This document shows, one piece after another, positions 45,231 to 55,133 of a stretch of DNA of 64,000 nt (positions within the stretch are counted from its first letter, which is position 1; the number at the start of each line of letters is the position of its first letter). The notes beneath the pieces are model-generated. The model worked only from the letters and a program-made list of their open reading frames with translations. It did not search any database and had not been told where the DNA came from. Source of the stretch: Pediococcus parvulus (GTDB lineage Bacteria; Bacillota; Bacilli; Lactobacillales; Lactobacillaceae); contig NZ_BJWE01000002.1 in NCBI RefSeq assembly GCF_007990205.1, positions 49,412-113,411 on the forward strand, written 5' to 3'. Both the position numbers and the translations under genes were made by a program.

Positions 45231-46355
45231 TTGAAAAAATTACGTGTCATGACCATATTTGGAACGCGTCCTGAAGCCATCAAAATGGCCCCAATCATTT
45301 TAGAAATGAATCAACGAAAATCTGAATTTGAAGCGATCACCGTTGTGACAGCGCAACATCGAGAAATGTTGGACCAAGTTTTAGAAATTTTCAAAATTAC
45401 CCCAGATTATGATTTAAATATTATGAAACCCAATCAAACGTTAAGTGAGATTACCGGCCGCGTTTTAAATAAATTGGATACCATTATTCAAGAAGTGAAA
45501 CCGGATGTTATTTTGGTTCACGGAGATACCACAACAACCTTTGCGGCCAGCATTAGTGCGTTTTACAACCAAATCCCGCTAGGCCATGTGGAAGCGGGCT
45601 TACGGACGTGGGATAAGTATTCGCCATATCCAGAAGAGATGAACCGGCAATTAACGGATGTTTTGGCCGACTATTACTTTGCACCAACGACTTTAAGTAA
45701 ACAAAATTTACTTAAGGAAAACCATCCCGAAGCCAACATTGCGGTTACGGGAAATACTGCCATTGATGCCCTGCATGAAACCGTGCGTGAAGATTATCAT
45801 CACGCTGTGCTAGATTTGGTAATGCCAGAGCATCGTCTAATTTTGTTAACGATGCATCGCCGCGAAAATCAGGGAGCACCAATGCGCCGAGTATTTAAGG
45901 CCATTAAGCAAGTCGTGGATTCTCATGCAGATGTAGAAATTATTTATCCTGTTCATCTAAGTCCTGCCGTTCAAAAAGCAGCTCACGAAGAACTAGGCGA
46001 TGATTCCCGGATTCATTTGATTGACCCACTGGATGTGGTGGATTTCCATAATTTGTCTGCGCGCAGCTATTTCATCATGACAGATTCTGGCGGTGTGCAA
46101 GAAGAGGCTCCTTCGTTGGGCAAACCTGTTTTGGTATTGCGTGATGAAACGGAACGTCCAGAAGGGGTCACAGCTGGCACGTTAAAATTGGTGGGTACTG
46201 ATCCACAAACAGTGACGGATGCGATGCTGGAATTGTTGGACGATTCACAAGTTTATCAAAAAATGGCCACTGCCAAAAATCCGTATGGGGATGGACATGC
46301 TGCCCAACATATTTTAGATTTCTTACAACAAAAATTTAGTGATAAGCGGAGTTAA
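45231..46355 (+). CDS. mnaA: UDP-N-acetylglucosamine 2-epimerase (WecB/MnaA)
   Basis: The 374-residue enzyme converts UDP-GlcNAc to UDP-ManNAc, a precursor of wall teichoic acid linkage units and other polymers. The N-terminal FGTRPEAIKMAPI, VHGDTTTTFAASI, GHVEAGLRT and TDSGGVQEEAPSLGKPVLVLRDETERPE are diagnostic. The start is TTG at 45231, 7 bases after GGAGG. A GtrA-family gene follows with a one-base-scale overlap, suggesting a link with glycan decoration. Confidence 0.93.
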   Translation: MKKLRVMTIFGTRPEAIKMAPIILEMNQRKSEFEAITVVTAQHREMLDQVLEIFKITPDYDLNIMKPNQTLSEITGRVLNKLDTIIQEVKPDVILVHGDTTTTFAASISAFYNQIPLGHVEAGLRTWDKYSPYPEEMNRQLTDVLADYYFAPTTLSKQNLLKENHPEANIAVTGNTAIDALHETVREDYHHAVLDLVMPEHRLILLTMHRRENQGAPMRRVFKAIKQVVDSHADVEIIYPVHLSPAVQKAAHEELGDDSRIHLIDPLDVVDFHNLSARSYFIMTDSGGVQEEAPSLGKPVLVLRDETERPEGVTAGTLKLVGTDPQTVTDAMLELLDDSQVYQKMATAKNPYGDGHAAQHILDFLQQKFSDKRS

Positions 46356-46780
46356 TGGGGATGAAGGATTTAATTAAAAAGAATCAAGCCATCATTTTGT
46401 ATTTAGTTTTTGGGGTTCTTACAACAGTTGTCAATATTGGGGTGTTTGCCTTTTTTGAAACTTATACAAATTGGAATTACCAAATTGGCACTGCAATCGC
46501 GTGGATTGCATCGGTTTTGGTGGCGTTTTTTACTAATAAAGTATGGGTTTTTAGCTCAGGTTACACTACCTGGCGGGCGTTTTGGCGTGAACTTGGTTCC
46601 TTTTTCTTCTTTCGCTTATTGACCTACTTTATGGAAGTTATCATTATGTGGGTTGGCGTTTCGTTAATGAAGGATAATGCCATTTTAGTAAAAGTGGCTG
46701 ATAATGTGATCGTGGTGATCGTAAATTACGTGTTCAGCAAATTAATTATTTTTAAACAACACGAGACAAAAAAAGATTGA
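46355..46780 (+). CDS. GtrA-family membrane protein
   Basis: The 141-residue protein has four helices and the GtrA pattern: YLVFGVLTTVVNIGVFAFFE near the start, WIASVLVAFFTNKVWVF, and a final VNYVFSKLIIFK. GtrA-like proteins are thought to assist transfer of undecaprenyl-linked sugars used in glycosylating cell-surface polymers. It begins at the end of mnaA, and a second ATG at 46361 is possible. The two probably form one operon. Confidence 0.85.
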   Translation: MGMKDLIKKNQAIILYLVFGVLTTVVNIGVFAFFETYTNWNYQIGTAIAWIASVLVAFFTNKVWVFSSGYTTWRAFWRELGSFFFFRLLTYFMEVIIMWVGVSLMKDNAILVKVADNVIVVIVNYVFSKLIIFKQHETKKD

Positions 46781-46809
46781 AACTGATTAACCAAATTCCA
46801 ATCTTTTTT
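46768..46809. terminator. Bidirectional terminator
   Basis: AAAAAGATTG(GAA) pairs with TTCCAATCTTTTT, located between convergent gtrA-like (+) and flavodoxin (-) genes. Confidence 0.6.
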
Positions 46810-46818
46810 AAACAGGCT

Positions 46819-47280
46819 TTAGTTTTGTGAGGCATTGTAGCTATCAACTAAGCTTTTGGCAAAGGCATCTAATTGATCTAAATCTTCTTCTGATTCAGGT
46901 GCCAAATTGATTTTAACGGGTTCTGCTCCTTGTTTAGCTTTAGCAGCTTTGAAAGCTTTGGCAAAGGCATCAACAGCGACACAATAAAATTCTTCATAAA
47001 AAACGTCGCCGGATCCAGCTACGCCAAAGATTTTACCATCTAAATCTAAATCAGGTAGTTCTTCATAGAAGTCCAAGCCTTCTTCAGGAAGGGCACCTTC
47101 GTCGTAGGTGTAAGGTACCACAACACAGATATCAAAATTTTTAAATTCATCGGCATCGGTCTGTGAAATCTCTGATTCGTCAACTTCGACGCCGAGATCT
47201 TCAAGCGCTTCGGTAATGATGTCGGCGCAATCTTCGTTGTTGCCGGTAATGGTTGCAAAAACAACTTTTGCAGTTGGCAT
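46819..47280 (-). CDS. Flavodoxin
   Basis: The 153-residue acidic protein has the flavodoxin fold with the FMN phosphate loop FATITGNNEDCADII at the N-terminus and the aromatic-region loop VVPYTYDEGALPEEGLDFYEEL. Flavodoxins transfer electrons and replace ferredoxin when iron is short. The start at 47280 follows GAGGAACTCAC; the ORF would extend to 47298 without a better site. It is transcribed away from recX. Confidence 0.85.
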   Translation of the reverse strand: MPTAKVVFATITGNNEDCADIITEALEDLGVEVDESEISQTDADEFKNFDICVVVPYTYDEGALPEEGLDFYEELPDLDLDGKIFGVAGSGDVFYEEFYCVAVDAFAKAFKAAKAKQGAEPVKINLAPESEEDLDQLDAFAKSLVDSYNASQN

Positions 47281-47365
47281 GTGAGTTCCTCTTTTCATTA
47301 TAAGTCCTAAAGAATTATAGCAGACAAATCCAGTTTAGTGAATGTTTTCAGCAAGGAGGTTCACG

Positions 47366-48181
47366 ATGACAGAAAAAAAAGCAGTTCCAAAGGTAACCAA
47401 AATTACCACGCAAAAAAGAGAAGGACGTTATAACGTCTTTTTAGATGACCAATACGCCTTTCCGATTAGTGAAGATGTGATGATTAAATATCGCATTTTC
47501 AAAGGGATGGAAATTGATAAGCAATTGCAAGAAGAAATCTTGGCAGCAGATGATGTTTCCAAGGCTTATTCACGCGCATTGGCGTTTTTGTCAGGCCACT
47601 TACGAACGGAAAAAGAAATTCAGCAAAAGCTTCGGGAAAAAGAAATTCCAGAACCCACGATTGAAGCAACTTTGAAAAAATTACGGGAATTAAATTTAGT
47701 GGATGATCTTCAGTATGCCCAAAGCTACGTGCGAACGATGGTTCGGACTTCTGATAAGGGCCCCATTGTGATTACCCGCAACTTGCGAACCAAGGGTATT
47801 TTAGAAAATGACATCGAGCAGGCGTTATTAGAATATCCGGCAGATGATCAGGTCGCTAACGGGATTGAAATTGGCGAGAAACTTAGTCACCATTACCGCC
47901 GGGATCCGGTTTCGAAGATGAAACAAAAAGTGCGGCAAGGATTGATGACCAAGGGATTTACAGGAGATGTGATTACTCAAATTCTTGAACAAATGGAATT
48001 TGAAATTGACCCTGACTTGGAAGACGAGAAATTGAAAAGTGAATTTGAAAAAGTTTGGAATCGTAATCGCCGCTATGCTTTTTCACAACGGAAGATGCGC
48101 ACGAGGCGAACCTTATATGGGAAAGGTTTCCAGTCGGACGCCATTAATCGATTAATTGATGAACAAGAAGATTTAAAATAA
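47366..48181 (+). CDS. recX: Regulatory protein RecX
   Basis: The 271-residue protein has tandem three-helix repeats of the RecX family, for example SKAYSRALAFLSGHLRTEKEIQQKLREKEIP and KMKQKVRQGLMTKGFTGDVITQILEQ, with arginine-rich positions near the C-terminus (RNRRYAFSQRKMRTRRTLYGKGFQSDAI). RecX binds RecA filaments and limits or modulates their activity. The ATG at 47366 has AAGGAGG 6 bases upstream; the upstream ORF extension lacks a ribosome site. Confidence 0.9.
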   Translation: MTEKKAVPKVTKITTQKREGRYNVFLDDQYAFPISEDVMIKYRIFKGMEIDKQLQEEILAADDVSKAYSRALAFLSGHLRTEKEIQQKLREKEIPEPTIEATLKKLRELNLVDDLQYAQSYVRTMVRTSDKGPIVITRNLRTKGILENDIEQALLEYPADDQVANGIEIGEKLSHHYRRDPVSKMKQKVRQGLMTKGFTGDVITQILEQMEFEIDPDLEDEKLKSEFEKVWNRNRRYAFSQRKMRTRRTLYGKGFQSDAINRLIDEQEDLK

Positions 48182-48211
48182 GTATCATCGTTTTATGGGG
48201 GAGCAATAGTT

Positions 48212-49414
48212 ATGAAAAAACGTTTATGGCGGGTTATTTTGTTTGGATTTATTTTAATGATTCTGATTGGAAGCGCCGGGGTTGGTTATCACAATTATCG
48301 CGTGATGCAACGTAGTGATCCCATCTTTTTTAGTGGCTCAACGAAGCATATACCAGCACGAAAACTAGTACAAAAAACCTTTGTTCCACGCAAAGTGGTG
48401 ACCCAACAGCCGAAGTTATCGCTAAAGGCTAAAAAGTTAAAGCAGTTGCTGGAACCTTTAATTGGTGGCGACCAGTTTGTGGGCACGATCTTAATTGTGA
48501 AAAATGGCCAACCTATTTATGATCAAGGCTATGGGTATGCTAATTTTCAAAAACAAGGATTTAATACGGCACAATCTGAATATCAAATTTTATCGATGCA
48601 AAAATCAATGACCGCGACTTTATTAATGCAACAGGTGGAAGCAGGTAGATTGAGGTTGACAGACCGACTGGCCCAATTCTATCCAAATATTCCAGGTGCT
48701 AAAAAAATGACGATTCGATCTATGCTTAATATGACGACCGGATTACGAATTCACAATTTTTCCACCCGTTCACTTTCTGGTTCCGGGGTGGTAGATTATG
48801 CAGCTCACCATGTGCAATTCTTACCAAATCAGAATCACAAGTGGTCGTATCAGCCTGTTAATTACACGTTATTAGCGGGAGTTTTGCAGAGGGTGACCCA
48901 TCGGACTTACTATCAATTATTTAATCAACACATTATCCGGTTACTGGACCTGCATCATTCAGGCTTTGTCATGTTAGCAAAACGAGCAAATTGGTTGTCC
49001 ACGCCGTATCATAATCAACCATTTTCTGATGATTCTGCTAATTATTTACATGCGTTTCACGAGTCACCAGCTAATCAGCATAATGAGTTGGCAACAGGAA
49101 ATGTCTATATGAATGCGAGTGATTTTTATAAGGTTAGTCGTGCAATTTTGCAGGCTAGATTTGTGAGTGTTGAAAATACGCAGATTTTGCATGATGCAGC
49201 AGGTAATCGGATAGGCTATGCGGGCGGTTTGTATCACGAAAAAAATGGCGGTTATTGGAGTCACGGTGTTGGTTATGGTGAAGAAAGCGGCATGATGATT
49301 AGCGGCGACGGACAAAATGCGGTGATTATGTTGAGTAATTATCGGCGGAAAGATTCAATGTTGACGCAGCAATGTCATCAGATTTATCAAAACTTGATGC
49401 AAGGCATGTATTAA
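48212..49414 (+). CDS. DltE/PBP4*-like serine hydrolase
   Basis: The 400-residue protein has an N-terminal membrane anchor (about 6-24) and an extracellular beta-lactamase-fold domain. Ser128 lies in the intact SMQK motif, Lys131 is present, YQPVNY provides the second motif, and WSHGVGYGE near the C-terminus matches the third (H-x-G). The family includes D,D-carboxypeptidase-like hydrolases and DltE, which removes D-Ala from lipoteichoic acid. It is a paralogue of the gene at 8.7 kb, whose SxxK is changed. A GGGGGAG site precedes the ATG. Confidence 0.85.
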   Translation: MKKRLWRVILFGFILMILIGSAGVGYHNYRVMQRSDPIFFSGSTKHIPARKLVQKTFVPRKVVTQQPKLSLKAKKLKQLLEPLIGGDQFVGTILIVKNGQPIYDQGYGYANFQKQGFNTAQSEYQILSMQKSMTATLLMQQVEAGRLRLTDRLAQFYPNIPGAKKMTIRSMLNMTTGLRIHNFSTRSLSGSGVVDYAAHHVQFLPNQNHKWSYQPVNYTLLAGVLQRVTHRTYYQLFNQHIIRLLDLHHSGFVMLAKRANWLSTPYHNQPFSDDSANYLHAFHESPANQHNELATGNVYMNASDFYKVSRAILQARFVSVENTQILHDAAGNRIGYAGGLYHEKNGGYWSHGVGYGEESGMMISGDGQNAVIMLSNYRRKDSMLTQQCHQIYQNLMQGMY

Positions 49415-49473
49415 ATGATTAAGTTAGAAGTGATTTAGGAAAACAATCTTTTTATTGTAGACTAATTTTGAGT

Positions 49474-49492
49474 GGCGGAGATCCGCTTTTTG
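49474..49492 (+). terminator. Terminator after serine hydrolase
   Basis: GCGGA-GA-TCCGC is followed by five T residues. Confidence 0.6.
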
Positions 49493-49615
49493 GTTAGAGG
49501 CGAAAAATTAACTTCGAAACGACCGACATAGTTTTATTAACCTTAGAATGGGACGATACTACATCAAGAATAGTGAAACTACTTTGAATCGATATTGATC
49601 AAAATTTATTTTTAT

Positions 49616-49651
49616 GACCAGCACTCGTTCTTTCGTCTGCTGGTCTTTTTT
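49616..49651 (+). terminator. Second terminator
   Basis: GACCAGCA pairs with TGCTGGTC around CTCGTTCTTTCGTC and six T residues follow. Confidence 0.7.
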
Positions 49652-49714
49652 GATATAATAATGGATGGAATTCTAAGAGTTAAAACCTTCAGAATTAGAA
49701 AGCTGTGTCATAGA

Positions 49715-50272
49715 ATGAATCGCAAGTCTAAGAAGCCTAGAGCAGGGGACTATATTGCGATCAAAAGCTATAAGCACGATGGCAGTTTGCATCGGACGTG
49801 GCGGGATACAATGGTATTAAAGAATAGCGATGATGAGTTTATTGGTTGTAACGACCATACGCTTGTGATTGAAGATGATGGGAGACGATGGGTAACTCGC
49901 GAGCCAGCCATAGTTTATTTTCATAAAGATTATTGGTTTAACGTGGTGACCATGATTCGCAGAAACGGCGTATCAAACTATTGCAATTTGGCTTCTCCAT
50001 ATGTATTGGATGAAGAAGCACTTAAATATGTTGATTACGATTTAGATGTAAAAGTCTATCCGAATGGGGATCGAAAGCTATTAGATGTTGATGAATACGA
50101 ACGGTTTAGCCGGAAGTGGCACTATCCAAAAGATACAGACCAAATTGTGCGTTCGAGCGTCATTACACTGACCGATTGGATTGATCAGGAGATTGGACCG
50201 TTTTCAAACGAATTTATTAATATCTGGTACCATCGTTATCTAGAACTTGTTCAACGGAATAACCGGCGTTAA
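49715..50272 (+). CDS. DUF402 family nucleoside tri-/diphosphatase (Ntdp-like)
   Basis: The protein of about 185 residues has the Ntdp/YgaC features [21 protein letters not shown] at its N-terminus, [18 protein letters not shown] in the middle with the metal-ligand Trp/His region, and [23 protein letters not shown], then DVDEYER. Relatives hydrolyse NTPs and NDPs. The start at 49715 matches the family's usual N-terminus; ATGs further upstream lie near the terminator and have no ribosome site. Confidence 0.8.
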   Translation: MNRKSKKPRAGDYIAIKSYKHDGSLHRTWRDTMVLKNSDDEFIGCNDHTLVIEDDGRRWVTREPAIVYFHKDYWFNVVTMIRRNGVSNYCNLASPYVLDEEALKYVDYDLDVKVYPNGDRKLLDVDEYERFSRKWHYPKDTDQIVRSSVITLTDWIDQEIGPFSNEFINIWYHRYLELVQRNNRR

Positions 50273-50333
50273 TTTTGATCGTAAGAGAAATTGAACCAAT
50301 TAATTTGATTTCAGGTCTACCTATATAAATATG

Positions 50334-50376
50334 ACTGGCAATGTTTGAAAAGTTCAAATGTTGTCAGTTTGTTTTT
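50334..50376 (+). terminator. Terminator after DUF402 gene
   Basis: CTGGCAATGTTTGAA pairs with TTCAAATGTTGTCAG around a short loop, then T-rich sequence follows. Confidence 0.65.
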
Positions 50377-50532
50377 ATAAAACAAAAAATTGCCACTTTT
50401 TTAAATTTACTGTTCTTGTAATGCAAAGGTTATGAAAAATGATGTCTTAATAGGCTATAATAGAAACGTTATGGAATGGAAAACAAGTTTATGTAATGAC
50501 TAGTTTTCACAGAGAGAAAAAGGAGCCATGCT

Positions 50533-51639
50533 ATGTTTGATAAGATTAGGCGATCCCCCTTGATGTTTTGGACCTTGGAGTTGCTGATCGTAGCGACTTT
50601 AATTTATGTTTGTACCAAAATTAATTTTTTGTTTGCGCCGATTGGAACTTTCATTTCAACCGTGTTTGTGCCAATCCTTTTGTCCGGATTTTTGTTTTAT
50701 TTACTTAATCCGTTAGTTAAATTGATTCAAAAAATTAAGTACAAAAAGTTTCGTATTAGCCATACCTGGGCCGTGGTGATTGTGTTTGTTCTGTTGCTGG
50801 GAATTATTGGGTATGCATTGGGATGGATGATTCCAAGATTGGCCAATCAGATTGCGCAGTTGATTGAAAGTTTACCAAGTATTGCCAGCAATTTACAAAA
50901 GGCCTCACAGCATTTCTTGGAACATTCCGATTGGATTAAAAACGTAGACTTAGATCCCTACATTAAGAAAATGAATAGTTCAATTGGAACCTATGCAGAG
51001 TCAATCTTAAGCACAATGACGAGTAGCATTGGCACGTTAATCGCCACGATTACAAGTGTCACAGTTGTGATCATTACGGTGCCGGTAATGCTATTTTACA
51101 TGTTAAAAGACGGCTGGAAGTTAATGCCCTCCATCAAACGAATGTTACCAGCAAAAAATGCAGATGCGATTGTGGAATTGTTTGATAAAATGAGTGCCAC
51201 GTTATCCTCATACATTGGTGGACAGGTTTTGGAATGCTTGTTTGTGGGGACGTTTACCGCAATTGGTTATATGATAATTGGTCAGCCTTATGCGTTGTTA
51301 TTAGGTGTCGTAGCTGGGATTGCAAACATTGTGCCCTATGTTGGTCCGTATATTGGAATTTTTCCAGCGTTGCTAGTTGCTCTGACGGATTCCACGATGC
51401 AAGTTGTTTGGGTGGTTATCGTCGTTTTGATTGTGCAACAAGTGGATGGTAATTTGATTTATCCCAATATTATTGGTCGGAGTTTGCAAGTACATCCACT
51501 AACCATTATTATTCTGTTGTTGGCGGCTGGAAAAATTGCGGGAATTCCTGGAATGATCTTGGCAATTCCTGCCTATGCTGTTGTCAAAGTATTAGTTGAA
51601 TTTATTTATCATATTTGGATCTTAAATAATCAAGATTAG
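50533..51639 (+). CDS. AI-2E family (PerM-like) transporter
   Basis: The 368-residue membrane protein has about eight helices, with a central hydrophilic segment (about 110-160) and the AI-2E signature near residues 240-330: LLGVVAGIANIVPYVGPYIGIFPALLVAL, then QQVDGNLIYPNIIGRSLQVHPLTIIILLLAAGKIAGIPGMILAIP. Members export signals, lipids or Na+ in different bacteria, so the substrate is open. GGAG precedes the ATG. It appears monocistronic. Confidence 0.88.
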   Translation: MFDKIRRSPLMFWTLELLIVATLIYVCTKINFLFAPIGTFISTVFVPILLSGFLFYLLNPLVKLIQKIKYKKFRISHTWAVVIVFVLLLGIIGYALGWMIPRLANQIAQLIESLPSIASNLQKASQHFLEHSDWIKNVDLDPYIKKMNSSIGTYAESILSTMTSSIGTLIATITSVTVVIITVPVMLFYMLKDGWKLMPSIKRMLPAKNADAIVELFDKMSATLSSYIGGQVLECLFVGTFTAIGYMIIGQPYALLLGVVAGIANIVPYVGPYIGIFPALLVALTDSTMQVVWVVIVVLIVQQVDGNLIYPNIIGRSLQVHPLTIIILLLAAGKIAGIPGMILAIPAYAVVKVLVEFIYHIWILNNQD

Positions 51640-51748
51640 TTTAAGTTAGTTTTGATTAACTAGGATAACGCTAATTTACTGGAATACGGCGGCTTGTTTG
51701 TGGTAATATTGGTGAGTATTTAATATTATATTCTTAGGAGAATGAACA

Positions 51749-52153
51749 TTGAAAAATGTAATTACTTATGGCACTTTTGATTTAATTCATAAGGGACATA
51801 TTCGTTTACTTAAACGTGCAAAGGCATTGGGCGACCACTTAACCGTGTGTGTCTCAACGGATGAGTTTAATGCTTTAAAAGGAAAAAAGGCTTATACCAG
51901 TTACGAAGATCGCAAGTACATTTTGGAAGCTATCCGTTATGTGGATGAAGTTATTCCAGAAAAGGGTTGGGATCAAAAAATCAAAGATGTCCAAGAAAGA
52001 CACATTGACACTTTTGTGATGGGCGATGATTGGAAAGGTAAGTTTGACTTCCTGAAAGATTATTGTGAAGTGGTTTATTTACCACGAACAGAAGGTATTT
52101 CAACGACTAAAATCAAACGTGATCTTGGTCTAGCAAGCGACAATAAAAAGTAA
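51749..52153 (+). CDS. tagD: Glycerol-3-phosphate cytidylyltransferase TagD
   Basis: The 134-residue enzyme makes CDP-glycerol from CTP and glycerol-3-phosphate. The CTP-binding motifs YGTFDLIHKGHIRLL (H-x-x-H) and DRKYILEAIRYVDEVI, EGISTTKIKRDL (S/T-T-x-x-K-x-R) are complete. CDP-glycerol is used by the TagF-like enzyme at 53.1 kb and perhaps by the glycerophosphotransferase in the exopolysaccharide locus. The start is TTG at 51749 with TAGGAG 9 bases upstream. Confidence 0.93.
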   Translation: MKNVITYGTFDLIHKGHIRLLKRAKALGDHLTVCVSTDEFNALKGKKAYTSYEDRKYILEAIRYVDEVIPEKGWDQKIKDVQERHIDTFVMGDDWKGKFDFLKDYCEVVYLPRTEGISTTKIKRDLGLASDNKK

Positions 52154-52163
52154 AAGTAAACAA

Positions 52164-52190
52164 AAACTGGGGGTAATCCCTCAGTTTTTT
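52164..52190 (+). terminator. Terminator after tagD
   Basis: AAACTG-GGGG-TAAT-CCCT-CAGTTT forms a stem, and T residues follow. Confidence 0.6.
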
Positions 52191-52248
52191 CTTATATATG
52201 ATATTAAATTAAATTTTTTTAATGATTAGATTGGTAAGAGGATTGATG

Positions 52249-53087
52249 ATGAAAAAAGCCTAGTTCTGGTTTCGGATGCTGTTTCGATAAAGAATCCGTA
52301 CCTGATAAAAACGATTAAAAAATTAGTGAATAATCAAATTCGGGTGACAGTTTTGGTCATGATTTTGGACTATCATTTGGCAGCCAAAGTCACTTTTAAA
52401 TTGACCAAGGCTGTTGCAAGGGAAAATTCTGAAGCAAAAATTATCAATTGGTTTGATTTATTACATGAACAAAAGGGGATTGCTGTCAGCTTGCAAACGC
52501 TAGATACAATTCACTCTGGTGAACCGGAAAAACGGACTTTTGAACTTCCTGAACATGAAAAGATCGAAAGGTATTTTGATAAACATGACCTCATCATGGA
52601 ACGGATTTTTAGACAAGACAGATTGGCGCTTCTTAAAAGCTTTGCGGATGGTACGTTACAAACGCAATACTATTATGATGACCAACAAAGAGTTCGAGAA
52701 GTTGTCCATTTTCAAGATGGACAGCCAACAATTTATGAAGTTTTGAATAACACTAACCAACAACTTTACCAATTCATTGTCAAACAGCCACGGCTTAGAA
52801 ATTATAGAGTGGCAAGTGATAGTGAATTTGCGGCGCGTGGCGCGATTGTGGAATCAGATTTGTTTAAGGGCACGCCACGGAATACCGTACGCATTGAAAT
52901 CTCAAATTCTCAATTTAGTGTCCATGACTATGTGACTTGGCGTCCTTATAAAAATGTATTTGAATTTTATGCAGGGCAATTACGTCAGCTAATTGATAAT
53001 GATCAGACAACCGGGATTTTTATAGATTTAGAATTGGTTGAATCCATGAGTCCTTATTTGGGCACCTTAAAAACTTTTAATTATTGA
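52249..53087 (+). pseudogene. TagE-like gene with frameshift in an A run after the start codon
   Basis: A good site AGAGGA precedes ATG 52249, but ATG-A6-GCC-TAG stops after four codons. With one extra base in the A6 run (52252-52257) the frame reads MKKSLVLVSDAVSIKNPYLIK and continues unbroken to 53087, about 280 residues. The middle resembles the N-terminal repeats of poly(glycerol-phosphate) glucosyltransferases (QYYYDDQQRVREVVHFQDG). The GT-B catalytic half seems absent before the stop. A GTG at 52326 could start a shorter product but has no ribosome site. The frame overlaps the TagF-like gene's ribosome site. Confidence 0.55.
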
Positions 53088-53104
53088 GAAAGGGGGCAGC
53101 ATTA

Positions 53105-55123
53105 ATGCGCGCAATTTTGTCCGATGTGCAGACTAGGTCTCAAGAACAAGAATACGAAATTGAATTAATCGGGTTAACACAGCAAGTTAAAAACTTGCGG
53201 CTATTTTTTATTGAGCAGGAATCCTTAGAAAGCTTCATGATCAGCCATGTCAGAATTGACAGAAATATGCTGCAGTTTCAGCTACCTTCTGGGCAATTGA
53301 CAGGTAGTTTTCCGGGACAGAATCGGTTCACTTGGGAAATGTATTTACAGTGGCAAGAAGGCGATCATTTTGAAACGGTTCAGGTTGAAAATGAGTTTGT
53401 GGACAATAAATGGTTGGACATTAACTTGTTTCAAAAGTTTCAGACAGATTTTGCTGGTTACGTGAATATCGAAGTTTATCGCAAAACTAATGATGATCTG
53501 TTTGAGTTGCAAAATGTGCAACACGTGCCTGATGGGATCATGCTTTTTGGCACTAAACAGATTAATGTGCAGAGTTTACAAAACATTGTAGTTACAGTTA
53601 AAAATAAAAATGATGAGACAGATATGCTGCGGATTACTGAAAATTTAAGTCAGTATCCAGACCTATTTCAGTTTAAAATTCCATTTGCCCAATTGACGAT
53701 TGCTAATGAATATGAGCTGGCAATTACTTATGATTTTAACGATAAATATTTTCATCAACGCCTTGGTGTCGCGAGTCAATTTAATCCTGATAGTGATTTT
53801 ATTCAAAATGTAAATGGCAATGTTGTTGAGTTGGATTTGGCATATGATAGTAGGCTGACTTTGGTCTTGCCAATTGAAAAGCCATCAATGCAACAACTGG
53901 TTAAACGGATCGCAGGAAAAGCACAGCTAACTTTAGGCTTAGCGGGCGTTTTTCTCGGTAAAATAAGGTTGCATCTGATTAAACAATTATTTAAGCGGAG
54001 CCGAATACCATATCAACGGCCAACAGTTGTGTTTGAAAGCTTTGGTGGCCGCCAGGTTTCTGATAGTCCACTTGCCATTTATCGCGTTTTTAAGCAGTTC
54101 TATCCAGGTTATAATTTGGTGTGGTCGATTTATCCGGAACTCAAAAGCTTTTGTCGAGATCACGGGATGCACTATGTTGTCCGTGATAGTGTAAAATGGG
54201 TATCATTGATGCGTCGTGCGCAAAGTTGGGTTAGTAATGCCCGTTATCCATCATGGGTAAAAAAATCTAAATTCACCTTTTATCTGCAGACGTGGCATGG
54301 GACACCATTGAAAAAATTAGGTCTGGATATTAAACAGGTGACGATGCCTGGAACGGATACTGTGTCTTATCATCGGAACTTCACTCGAGAAGCAAATCGA
54401 TGGGATGCATTGATTAGTCCCAATGATTATTCAACCAATATTTTTCGATCAGCATTTGGCTATAAGAATCAAGTTTTAAAAATCGGTTATCCGCGTAATG
54501 ATGAGTTAATTAACACGACGGCGGCACAAATCAAGGACTTGAAAGAAAAAATGGGAATTCCAGCCGATAAGAAGGTCGTTTTGTACGCACCAACTTATCG
54601 AGATAATGCGTTTATCACGACTGGAAAATACACATTTAAATTACCATTTAGTTTGAAGAAATTCCAAGAAAAGTACGGGAAAGATACGATTTTGATTTTG
54701 CGGATGCACTATTTGATCGCGAATCAAATCGACGTCTCAGAATTTCAAGATTGTGTTTTAAATCTTTCTGATTATCCTAATATCAGTGATTTGTATTTAG
54801 TTTCTGATTTATTGATCACTGATTACTCCTCAGTTTTCTTTGATTTTGCATACTTAAAACGGCCAATCTTGTTTTATCCGTATGACTATGAGATGTACAA
54901 AAATGAATTGCGAGGTTTCTATTTGGATTATGAACATGAGCTTCCGGGCGAAATTGTCCATTCGGAAGCAGACATGTTTACTGAGATAGGAAAAATATTG
55001 CAAAACGGGGATATGACCAATAATGTCCGTTTCCAGCAATTCTACGACCGTTTTTGTGCAATTGATAGTGGAGACTCATCGCGAAAAGTAGTAGATTATA
55101 TTGTAAACGCAATTAAGAAGTAG
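53105..55123 (+). CDS. CDP-glycerol glycerophosphotransferase (TagF/TarL family)
   Basis: The 672-residue enzyme has an N-terminal domain of beta-rich repeats (about 1-300) and a C-terminal Glyphos_transf domain. The catalytic blocks are [38 protein letters not shown] and [28 protein letters not shown]. It would polymerise or add glycerol phosphate on wall teichoic acid, using CDP-glycerol from TagD. ATG at 53105 has AGGGGG 8 bases upstream; the frame from 53084 is an overlap artefact. RF3 follows 10 bases later. Confidence 0.88.
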   Translation: MRAILSDVQTRSQEQEYEIELIGLTQQVKNLRLFFIEQESLESFMISHVRIDRNMLQFQLPSGQLTGSFPGQNRFTWEMYLQWQEGDHFETVQVENEFVDNKWLDINLFQKFQTDFAGYVNIEVYRKTNDDLFELQNVQHVPDGIMLFGTKQINVQSLQNIVVTVKNKNDETDMLRITENLSQYPDLFQFKIPFAQLTIANEYELAITYDFNDKYFHQRLGVASQFNPDSDFIQNVNGNVVELDLAYDSRLTLVLPIEKPSMQQLVKRIAGKAQLTLGLAGVFLGKIRLHLIKQLFKRSRIPYQRPTVVFESFGGRQVSDSPLAIYRVFKQFYPGYNLVWSIYPELKSFCRDHGMHYVVRDSVKWVSLMRRAQSWVSNARYPSWVKKSKFTFYLQTWHGTPLKKLGLDIKQVTMPGTDTVSYHRNFTREANRWDALISPNDYSTNIFRSAFGYKNQVLKIGYPRNDELINTTAAQIKDLKEKMGIPADKKVVLYAPTYRDNAFITTGKYTFKLPFSLKKFQEKYGKDTILILRMHYLIANQIDVSEFQDCVLNLSDYPNISDLYLVSDLLITDYSSVFFDFAYLKRPILFYPYDYEMYKNELRGFYLDYEHELPGEIVHSEADMFTEIGKILQNGDMTNNVRFQQFYDRFCAIDSGDSSRKVVDYIVNAIKK

Positions 55124-55133
55124 GAAGGTAGTT

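Larger units (their letters stand above)
49415..49714. other. Intergenic region between serine hydrolase and DUF402 gene
   Basis: It contains two hairpin terminators (49474-49492 and 49616-49651) and a -10-like TATAAT near 49656. No additional gene is supported. Confidence 0.5.
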
